NCBI GenBank assembly: GCA_947561715.1
Contig: OX387205.1
Location: forward strand, 12,219,001 to 12,283,000
Direction: 5' to 3'
DNA: 64,000 bases
Source: Ascidia mentula
Taxonomy: Eukaryota; Chordata; Ascidiacea; Phlebobranchia; Ascidiidae
Shown here in pieces: positions 1-12,000 of the stretch. Within the stretch, counting starts at the first letter, position 1. Each line of letters begins with the position of its first letter. The notes under the pieces are model-generated. The model searched no databases, had not been told where the DNA came from, and saw nothing but the letters and a program-made list of their open reading frames with translations. The position numbers and the translations under genes are program-made.

Positions 1-3000
1 GTGACGACGTGTATAGAATATACAAACTTAAAACAACGACTTTTGCATTTTTGTACAGGTACAAAATAAAGCAGTACGGAGATGAAATAAGGCTGACCGT
101 GCGTAACGTCACTATTGATGACGTAGGACCGATTCAATGCGTTGTTGACAAGCAAAAAACCGTGACTAATTTGATCTTGGATTCGGCGTCATTTGAAGTA
201 ATTATTTTCACATCATATTTCCTAAATATGAGACGTGTACACTCAACATGTCGCCTCGAATATTGCGGTAATCATTTGCCCGACTAATGTGATCAGCCTG
301 ATTAAAAGCGTTTACTTGCAAAACTATCAAAATATCAAAGGATTTGTGAAACAACATAGGTTGAAGATGGTAGGACAGAAGAACCAACTAAACCGAAGTT
401 TCAATTTCTTGACGACGACGTCGAAAAATCCAAAAACTCGGTTCGGAGCTTTTCGGAAGGCGATTGTGACGTCGCCATCACGTGCCGGGTTTCGGATCCC
501 GTGGTAAAGGTCGAGTGGAGAAAAAATGGCAAGGTTTTGGATGTCCATGATGGCAATGTAAAGGTAAGATCGAAAGTTTACTATAGTTGCAGATTTATTT
601 ATAACAGCAACAGTTTAGCAATACAAAATCAAACGAAAAATTTACAATGTTATGTTGCCACAGGTTGTCGACGAAAACGACGAACGAAAATTGATTTTCA
701 AAAAAATGACGCCACAAGACAGCGCAACGTATGAATGTATCATAAAATATGGGGATGAAGAAGTTGCGAAGAAGATATTTGACGTCATCGTTCGGGGTTC
801 GAAGCATTCTATATAACATAATCCTTTCAAGAGTGGAATTAAAATAATAATAGTATATTTTGCGGTATTACAGCAATTTAATGCCATTCTCGCTAATAGC
901 ATACACTCTTCACTGTATAGAAACGCCCCAGCGCATCACAAAGCAACTTAGCGGAAAACAGCAGCTGACTGAAGGCGACACCATGCAGCTGTCCGTGCGC
1001 GTGGAACCACCCAATGCTGACCTCGTGTGGCTAAAAGATGGAATGAAATTAAAACTTTCAGACCAAAAAGGTAATCTTTCAACAACGCTTTGTCCAGAAT
1101 ACGTTTGTTTTCATTCATGTTATAAACTGACCCAACTTTGTAGGTTCCCGTCTAAGTGAAGAAGGGCAAGAAACGTGTGAAAGATGCCTATTGGTCAAAG
1201 TGGTCACGTGCCAGGACAGCGGTGTCTACTCATGCGAGACCCTCCATGACTCATCAACTATTGAAATTAAAGTTTCGGGTCAGAAAATCTTAATTGTAGA
1301 AATCCAAGTCAAATTTCATGAGGTTTTTTTTTGTTATTATCAGACAGTAACCTGTTACTGACCATAGTATATGCATTTTCTTGTGTAAATCTTTCTTGAA
1401 TGTGTTAGAACCGGTTGTGAAAGTCATCGATAAGCTGAAAGACTGCGAGTGCGAAGATTGTGGGACAGTGAGTTTCCAAGTGAAGCTGTCGCGTAAACCG
1501 AAAACAAATTGCCTGTGGAAGTTGGAAGGAAAAAAACTAACGAACACCGAAAATTGTTCGGTGAGCTAAAATACTTGTTGCAAATAAGTACTAGTCTCCT
1601 GGGGATGAGGCTTTAGTCTGAGAAGCCCTTTAACCCAAACGTTATGTTTATGATATATTTGATATATTATATTTTATCCACGTTAAAGTCCGTTTATCAT
1701 TTGGTTGAATTTAGATTACTTTTAACGATAATGTTTACTGCGCTACTCTTCGAAGTCTTGTGGCAAAAGACAGTGGACGCTTGGAGTTCGAATGTGGAGA
1801 TCTCAAACAATTCGCCAATCTTGTTGTTAAACGTAAGAAAAGCATGTGGTTGGTGGCGTTATGTATGCAGAATACTGTCTATAGCGCACACAAAGCTAAG
1901 ATTATGGCGTGTTTTTCTTCTGACCGATATTAGCATACAACAGCGATTTATTACGCTCGAAAGTATTTTCCCCTTTTGCTTACTCGTGTCACTCACAGCG
2001 CCGCCCATCAAGTTCACCAAAAGATTGGGTGACGTCACAGTGAGTGCGGGATTCGATGCCGTGATCCTTTGTGAAGTAAACGAGGAAGACTCAGTTGTGC
2101 AGTGGTTTAGAGGTGAGAACGGGACAGATGCTACGTAATATAGTGCAATAAATGAACCAGCAGAGCGATAAAATTTGTGTTTGAAGATGGACAGGAAGTT
2201 GACCCAAGTGGGCGTTACACTTTGATAAAGGAAGGTAGGATCCGTAAGTTGAAGGTCAAAGATGTGACTTTTGAGGACTCAACGTCATCGTTCAAGTGTA
2301 CAACCAGGAACGACACTACTACGTGCACTCTGTTGGTGCAAAGTAAGTTAATCATAGGCATGCTGAAACTATGGTATTGTTTATCCTGATTAAAAATGAA
2401 CATGTGCCCGATAGAATTTTGTGAAAAGGTAGTGACTACCAAGAGCTGTTTTGAGAGACTCTTATAATACATTTCAGAGTCGGTTTTAAGCGTGGTGGAA
2501 GAACTCGAGGACGTGACGGTTGTTGAAGGAGAAAGAGCCACTTTTCGGTGCAAGTTGTCCCTGGCTGATATAAAAGTCGCTTGGCTAAAAAATGGAAAGA
2601 TGATGAAAGACGAAAAACACAGGTAGAAATTATCAATGTGAACAGACTTTTTAACATAGATATTATCATAAAAACTATAACTCCGAGTTATTATCATTCG
2701 TATTGGCACGTATGTATGTTGTAATGGTAGATAAAACACTGAATGTGATTACGATACTTGTGGTTTAGGTGTGAGGTTTTCAGCGAAGGATGTGTTCACG
2801 AATTGCGCTTGCGCAAGCTTGCAACCACAGACAGCGGCGAGGTGAAACTTGCTGTCGAGTGCGATCTGCTCGACTGCGCCACCCTGCGAGTTAAAAGTAA
2901 GATTTCCATCCATTTATACAGTTTCGTTATATCACAGTTATGTGTTCTATAACAACATTTAAAAAACAAGTCAATGCTTGGGAATTGCATTATCTCCGAT

Positions 3001-6000
3001 TTATAGAACCACCAGTTCAGTTCACTCGTGACCTTCGCGACCAGGTGGTTGACCTCAAGGTCGAAGTTGAGATGTTCTGTGAAGTTTCTGACCCGAAAGC
3101 TGACGTCACCTGGTACCGAAATGACGTAACTGTGAGTGACATCAATGGTTAGAGATCGAAAATAAACTGTAAACTATAAGGATCAGCGTTTTGTTATCAT
3201 TTGTAGGTTGAGGAAGCACAGAGGTCAACAGACATGCACATTAAAACCCATTCGGAGGGTTGCAAGCGCACGCTCATCATATCACGTGCTCTAATGCATC
3301 ACGAAGCACGTTATTCATGCGTGACAGAAGACGGCAACCGCACATCAGCAGAACTTTTCGTTAAAGGTTGGGCGCACTTAATTTTTAACTTCGTCCTCCC
3401 GCTAAATTTGTTCTTGCGCAGTGCCGCCTTTGACGTTTGTGCGACCCTTGAGTGACGTCAGCAAATACGTGGGCGATGACGTCGAGTTTGTGGTGGAGCT
3501 TTCCATGTCGGATGTGGAAGGAGAGTGGTTACTGGACAGTGAACCAATAAAGAAGGGAAAAAAGGTTTGAAGTTTTTTGGCATATTTTACAATTACGATT
3601 ACTGCAAACACTTTGAAATGATATTGACACAACATTTATGCAATGTAGAGCTAAAACTGATTTATTTGTTGGGCGCGAAAGAGATGACTTTCTAAAATAG
3701 ATTACCCTTTAGAAAAGGCAAATAATAAACACGTTAGGTTTCTTTACTTGTCACTTATCCTGGTCAGAGGAAGGCCACAATGATAACCGTTGTTTTTATG
3801 TTGTAGATCTGTTTTTTGTTGTATATTAAAACGTCCTTAAAGTATATTAGCCCTTTATTGCTCTTCGTGACGTAGGCTGAAATCGTCATTGCTGAAGAAA
3901 GAAAGGCCTTGCGTCTAAAAGATATCCAGCAGTCTGGAATCATTACATACCGTGTTAACAAACACGTTACATCCACTTGTCGACTTGATGTCCGTGAACG
4001 CCCGGTGGCGATAGAGCGTCGCTTGTCAGATGTCAAAGCACGCGAAGGCAGTGACGTCACTTTCGAGTGTTATTTTTCCAAACCCGATTTGCAAGTAAGA
4101 ATGAAGCAATACTTTGTATGATACCAGGCGGGCCAATCAAAAACCTGATTCAGGTCACGTGGTACATTGATGACGACGAACTTGAGTCGGACGCAAAGTT
4201 TCAGATTGATTCGGATGGCTGCACACAGAGATTGCGTGTTCGTGATGTCAGATATGACGATGAAGCCAACTACTCGTGTAGATACAAACATAGAAGGTAT
4301 GGATAGATTCGAACATCTTTGTGATTATTTTGAGGTTACTTCCGTTGTTCTAAGTAAAATAACCAATTATCTTAAAAAACACAACAATTTGAAAGAATAG
4401 TGTTGCCAAAAGGTAGGGCATGTTTTGCAGGCAATAGTCATTTTATGTGGCTTTTCTATTACTTGAAAAAAGACCAAATCTTTTGCAGTATTAATATTTT
4501 TTTGAAGATTTGCAAAAAATTAATGTATATCGATAAAAAATTTTAACATTTCGCAGAACTTCAGCCGAATTGACAGTCCTCGAACCACGTATTGACGTCA
4601 TCAAACACTTACGTGATTATGACGCATTTGAAGGCGATTCTCGCATGCTTGAGTGTATTGTTTCTTTGCCTGTGGTGCCGGCGTCATGGCATAAAGACGG
4701 AAGATCCCTTATGGGAGCTGAAGCACAAATCATAAAGGCAAGCACTTACAACTTATTTCTTTATGGGGCTTCAACGTTTATCCGTCTACACTTTTTTAAA
4801 ATGTAATAAAACCGTAGCATTGTGTACAACGTCGGATTGTCAAAAATTATTGTAATTCTATCACATTTTGAAGGGGGATGAGTCTGTTACTCACATGCTG
4901 GTTTTGAACAATTTGTCACGTTCCTCATCTGGCTCCTACTCTCTGGTTGCTCTTAACAAGACTCTAACGTCGTGCAAGGTGACTGTTGTTCATCTGGTGA
5001 TTCCATTGCGTAGGATTAGAATGATTTATTTTTAAATGTTTTTCCTTTAGGCATGTCGGTATGTTACTTAAAACTTAAGTGTTTCTAAGTTTTTTTGAAA
5101 TCACTCAGGTGCAAGTTTTCCCGAGACCCGTCTCTGTGACACGTCATCTCAGTGACGTCACTGTACGAGATGACGAAGATGAATTGGTGCTCGAATGTGA
5201 GTTCTCCAAATGTTGTCCCAGTGTTGTTTGGACTTGTTCTGGCGTTGAAATTGAGGTGGGTGCAAACAAACAGTCAATGAAATAGTTTGCAAACAACCGC
5301 AAGTGAATTCATTGCTTCCACATAAAACGTCAATGTTTCCACACAGAAATCAAGTGATATCGAAATGGTAAATTGTGGACAAGTGCAAAAGCTGAAGATC
5401 CATTCACCCCACTTAACAGACTCTGGTCGTTATGCTTGCATCGTACCCAAATATTGCGAAACATCATGTGTAGTGAAAGTCGAACAGTGGAGAATTAAAT
5501 TCGTACAAAGCCTTCCACAGACACTCGTGTTTTACGAGGGTAAGTAGTAATCATGCTTAAAGGAATATGGGGACGCAGGTGAACAGTGATGTTATGAAAT
5601 TGTACAGTAAATATAAAATTTTGTGTCCACACTGATTCGTTGCACAAACAAGTCTAATAGAACCACCTTAATAGGCAAGGAAGGACATCTTGCTGTAAAG
5701 TTCTCTGAGCACGTAGAATCCGACGAAGTGACGTGGTTTGTCGATGATGTAGTGGTTGATGACGTGTTCACAAGCCAGAATAATATATCTGTTTCATTCC
5801 ACCATTATGGATCTAGTATGGTCATAGAAAACGTTCACCTCCACTGGAAGGGGGCAGCTGTATCGGTTACTTGTCGAAACCTCGCCGCCAGGTGAGGAAG
5901 ACTGTGTAACTGCCAACAAAATGATGTCATAATTTTGTGCATTCAACAGTTGCGTCATCGACGTCATCGGATTGCCAAGGCCGCCACAATGCATTGGAGG

Positions 6001-9000
6001 ATCCCAAGACGGTTTGCATGTGAAGCTTACCTGGAAAGAACCGCATGACCTAGGAGGCTGCGACGTCATCGATTACGTCATCGAGAAAAGAGCCATCGAT
6101 ACATGGGAGGAAACGGAGTGTTACATTACAATGCCACGTGACGATAAAGATTGCATCGAGGCGCTCGTGAAGGGCCTGAAAGCTGGAATCACTTATTGGT
6201 TAGTTTTGTGAATCAATCAGAACGCATCTGGTTAATTAACTTTGACTTCACAGGTTTAGAGTTGCTGCTGTTAGCGAGCACGGAATAGGTGAGTACGGAG
6301 AGTTTGAGGACACCTTTACTCCGGAGGAACCGCTTATCTTTAACAGTGAGTTAAGGGACCTGGTAGTGGAGGAGGGAGAGACCATGGAAATGTGGTGTGA
6401 AGTGAGCACAAGTCTCAATACATTATCATATTCTTGTTGATATTTAAGGAATGCAGAACAGATTTAATTCTGCTTGATCATGCAGCTGTCTCGCCCAAGC
6501 GACATCGAGGCCGTATGGACAGTGGATGATGTCATAATCGATGACAAGGACGAACGCGTGAGCTTTTACTCCTATGACGACACAAGAGAAATAGTGGTTG
6601 AAGGAGCAATGCTAAAAGATGGGGGGACATATAAGTAATTCAAGTTTTTATTTTATTAGTATATAGCGCGTTTTTAAAAAGGTACAGTTTAATCTACATA
6701 GAACAAATCTAAAATAAAAGCTTTCTGTTTATGGCTCGAGTCTATTTTCGTCTGAGATCGTTCATCTTAATTTTAGGTGTGAGATTGGAAATCTTACGTC
6801 AACCTGCCACGTCACCGTAAAGCCTCAACCCATCACGTTTGTGCGTTATCTAGATGACGTCACTGCCGTTGAAGGTAACGAGCTTGCTTTGTCGTGCGAG
6901 CTTTCGGTAGCTGAAGGAAAAGTTGAATGGTACAGGGAAGGTGAACAATTGCGTAATGTAAGTTCAATTTCTATCACGTGTATTATAATCATAGTAATGT
7001 CATATTGTATTATTCAGTAAGTTAGGATTATTTGCTGCAAAATACTTTGTGTTACAAATTGTTTGGATCAAAAATGCATGGCGCTACAAGACATTCCCTC
7101 TTGTTTCAGTCTTCCAAGCATCAGATTATTGAGGATAACTCAATACACATGCTCATCGTCGATGAATGTGAAAAAAGTGACGCGGGAACTTACACGTGTG
7201 AAATTAGAGATTCTAATTGCGAAGCTTTCACCACACAAGCCATTGTTCGCGTGTTTCCTTGCGCTGTCCCTGATGAAGGTGCACAAGGAGGAGTCAAAAC
7301 GCAACAGACAATCGAGGATGATGTTTTCGTCTCGGACACATTTGATTCCGACTCCCTAGGAGCGGAGGTGTCAATTTCCGCTTCCTCGGAGGATTCAATC
7401 TCAAACGAGATCGAATTGGACGAGTGTCGTCTTGGAGTGATCAAGAGTGAAGAAAAGTGTGATTCGGAAGACGAGGAGGAAGAAGAGTTGGTTTCCGAAG
7501 AGTGTCTTCCAGACAACACAGAGAAAAATGCGGAGGTTTTAGAAAGTCCTGACGAAACTCCCCCTCCTGATTTTAGTGACGAAGGGCTGATGACGTCATC
7601 GAGCGTTGAAAGCAACTTGTTATGTATCAGTGACGACAACGTTAAAAAAAGTGTTTCCTTCGGGCACCCAGAGCTGTCTGAAAGGTTAGCTGTTTGAAAA
7701 TAACATAGACCTCACGAAACTTTATTTTTATAACCGATAATATTTTCAACCGTTATATTGTCACACGTTTTTATTAAGAACACTTTGCACTTTGGCAGGG
7801 AAGAACAAACTGATGACGACAACAAATGGAAAAGAATGAGCGTGGCGTCGGCATTCTCGGATGTGTACGAGACAGCTAACGAATCGTTCATTACCGACGA
7901 CGATGCGTTCACTGATGCCAATGAGGATACTGATACAATAAGGTATGAACCTTTTAATCAAAAACGTCTTTATTATCGTGTCAATCTAACACGTTTTGTT
8001 TATAATTTTTATGCAAATGTTTTCAAATTTCAACCAACAAATAAAACCGGTTGGTCAAAGAAACATTACCAAAATGTGTGCTTTTAACTTTTGTTTGCAA
8101 TGGTATTTTATCAATAGTGACCAACGCTGCAACGAAGACCCAATGGCGAGTAGCCCTGTGCAAAACCAAGAACATAGTTTAAACAACTCTGATGTCTGCT
8201 CAACGGTCGAGGACTCCGACTCCGCTTGTACAGTATCTAGTTTCAACAGCGTTGATATGAAAGTCCTATCTCCAGTTATGGAAGAAGATGAATGTGAAGA
8301 AAGAGAGAACGGACATTTGGAAGGAAAATACCAGGATGGTGATGATAGTATCGTCCATGATAATAATGGAAGGACAAACCTTATAATGGACTTGAATCAA
8401 TTGAGGGAGGCCTTCCTCCGTGAGACAACACCTACACCTCTAAGACAAATAGTACAATCAAACCAAGAGACTCCCAAATTGATTACTGAAGCTTTGTTGT
8501 GCCAGGAAGAGAATGATTTGCAAAAAGGAGAAAATTATCCTGAAAATTCTCATTTTGAGCAAGATAGCAAAGAGGAGCGGCTTACAACAAGTAATTCTGT
8601 TTGTGGAAGCGACAATTCAAAAGCTAAAAGTGACGATGGTTCCCAGGGGCTTGTCGATTGTTTGCATCACGCCTACGATGCCAATTGCGTCATTAAGCAG
8701 CTTGTTCCTCCTGTTGAAGAGACACTTACGACCACAATCGTCGTGGACGCAAAGACCGGAGAAACGGTTACCATGAGCAGCAAGAAAATGGAGATTGTGG
8801 CTACTCCTTTCCTTTGCGATGAATCACGTAAAAGTCTTGAGAAGATTGAGCTTCCGCTAGACACGACCGACGACAAGCTTGCTAGAATGTTTGGATCCTC
8901 ATCTTCTGAAGAGGAGGTCAAGGATGAGAGCGTCAATCATGAAGAGCACCATATTACAGATGAAGGTGTTTAATGCACAATATATTAGGTCGTGTCAACA

Positions 9001-12000
9001 TTTCAAATGGTTTAAATTTTTGTTGCAGTTTTTGAGAAAGATGGCGATGGTTTGTTTTCCTGCTCTGTCCAACAGGTAATGATTTCCCTTTACTTTTATT
9101 GCCCATAAATTTTCTGTGAAATCCACTGGTGTGCCGAAACAACCTCCTATATGAAGCTAAACTTAGGTGGCATTTACCGCATAATATTTGAAAATAATTT
9201 TCTAAGAAAACATAAATATACATATATGAAAAGATAATCCTAATCTCGTAAATTCTACAGGTTGTTTCGCTGGAAACCACACACAGCGTGCCAGGATACG
9301 ATGACATCATCGAAAGTTGTGTGCAAGCGTTAGAAACAATTCAAGAAACAAGTGCAGTGGCTTTGTGCAGTGAATCAGAGGACGAAGACTCGAAAAAATT
9401 TATCACAAAAGGGTATAAAAAAAATATATGACTTACAGTTGCTTGCTTTATCGAAATATTTGCTCTTTTTGCTTGTGATAAAGCACGCAAACTCAACTTG
9501 TAACAATGTATTATTTAGTAACATGTTTGTAACATGTTTGGGATTATTCTAGCAGCCAGTCATTCCACACACAAGGCCTGAGTCCTGGATTTAAGGAGGG
9601 ACTTCACAACCAACAAGTTCTTATCGGAAGTACGGTGTTCCTTCAGTGCTTGGTCACAGGTATGTGATGGACATGGTAAAGACGTTTAGTACTATTTTTA
9701 TATTTACTTGTTTATAACCTGCTCTCAGCTCGTCCTGCTGCACTTATTGTCTGGAGCAAGGAGGGGAACACTGAGGATGTCATGCGGTTGGATGAATCAA
9801 TGCCGGGCATCAGTATGACCTGTGTTGAAAAGTTAGCTGATGAGTTTGTTATGATCCCGGCGTAAGACAACAAACTTACCAGTGTTTTCAAATTTGATTA
9901 GGACGGATCAGCTTATCGAGTGTACGCTGCAACTAAATGACGCAACATTACTTGATTCTGGACTCTACTCTTGTCAAGCAAGCAATGCGTACGGCAAAAG
10001 TTCATGTTCAGCCGTGATCCAAGTCTATGAAGAAAACGATGACATCAACATAAAAGCCGTAAAAAAGAGAACCCCAAAGCAAACTTTTCAATATTAAACA
10101 TCGAATAATGTTTCCTGTAGAGCAATGATGACATCCAATCGGGTGATGTCACCCCCACAGGTGATCATGATGACGTGTACACAAGCGACGATGATGTTTC
10201 CATATCAATACCGCCGCCCAGCGAAAATAGCTTCTCGTTCCAGAAATGGAAATCGGAAGAAACACGGAGCATGTATTCTGAGAGGGCTGTGCAAGCTGTT
10301 GTCGATAATGCAGACAAGATGAGCATGGCTTCAGGTATGACACAAGAGGAATTTTAACACTATAGAATGCATATATTTTTTATTGTGGGCTAAATCAGAT
10401 TTATCCATAGGAGTTAGTTGCCTCTTACGGATCTATAGGAGTTAGTAGTTTCTCTATGTGAATTTGTTATATCGGAACGTTAAAACTATTGTAATGGAAA
10501 TACAGCATGCCTTTACACAGCCAAACATGCCTACACCAGATAACTGTAAAGCTAATGAGTATGTTTACTGTAATGATTTTCACCAGCTTCTACCAAGCCA
10601 ATAAAAATTCACGTGCTTGAAAGCATTGTTGTTCGGGAGACTTACCAGTCCACAGACAACTGCAGCGATGACGAGAGTGATTCCGAGACTTCGAGTAGAT
10701 CGCCCATCCACTCGCGGCGACATACACCAGGCGGCCAATACCGCCAGGTGGCAGTAAAGCGCACGTCAAGGCCAAATACGGCCTGCTTGTCAGACACGGA
10801 GAGTGAAAATGAAAGCTTCTGCTCTTCAGTGCCCCCGGTGAGTTTTCGCGCCGTTTTTGCAAAATAGGTTCATGATGTAGTCTCGAATGGATATTAGTGC
10901 ATGATACAAAGAAGGTTACAGCGGAAACCAAGAACGTTTGGTTATCCGCCTCTCTGATCATGTGTTAAACTCAATTGTAACAAACTATGTTTAGACTCCA
11001 GAGGTATATTATGCTGTACGAGGATGTGGTGCATCTGAACTCGACAGTGCTACACTTCAGTTAAACACTGGACAAGCGGTTGAATTAATGGACGTTAGCA
11101 ACAGCAAAGAGTGGTTGGTCAGAACCAGGCCCAACAAACACAACACTGTGAGGTTAGAAAAGCAACAATCTATTGTAGTGCGAAAAGTTATTATTTGATT
11201 AAAAAAAGTTAAATTCGCGAATAGCCAAAAAGAGATGAAATTTTATCATGTAACTCGATCGCGGGGCATTTAAACAAGGCTTGATTTAACTGCAACCGTA
11301 TAAGGAAACAAGATGAAATCTTTTCATTATTTTAGAATGGGATTCGTCGACCCAGCATTCCTTGCTCCTCATCAGTTCACTGCGTCACCGGCTCCTCCTA
11401 AACTGGTAAAAGAATCTCTTCCTTCGGCGACAGTCACGACCGAATACACACCGAGGCGGGAATCGATCGGTTTGGATGACGATACATTTGAATTCCCCAA
11501 TGACGTCGCCCAATTCAGTCACGTGATTCTCAGCTCAGAATTGTTGACGTCCAAGTGTTCAAATGCTAGCAAAAGGTCAAAATGCTTCTCCCAGTGCTGG
11601 GTTGGTCTTCTAATCTAAAGAGATAATTTTTTGTAGATCTCTTGTACCAAATTTAATAAAAGAGGAAGAACTTTACGTAACCGGCTTACGCAAGGCTATA
11701 TACGTAATGAAAAATGCACCTGACATGCCGTCCCCTGTTGAAAGTCACGTGCAAGAACTGTTTGGTGACTTGGAGGGGTTGGAACATTTCCATACAAGGT
11801 AGATGACATTTTGCAGAGGTTAAAAAAGTTTTTCAATGCGATCGTGTTTGGAATTTTAAAATAATACGCCTACAGACAATTGGTAAAAACGTTAAATGTG
11901 AGGCTTATTCAAGACTATACCATCACCGTACTCTGTTCCCCATTTACGTTGTTACGTGAATAAGTTGTGTGTGACGCTATTTTGGTATTTTAACACGGTA

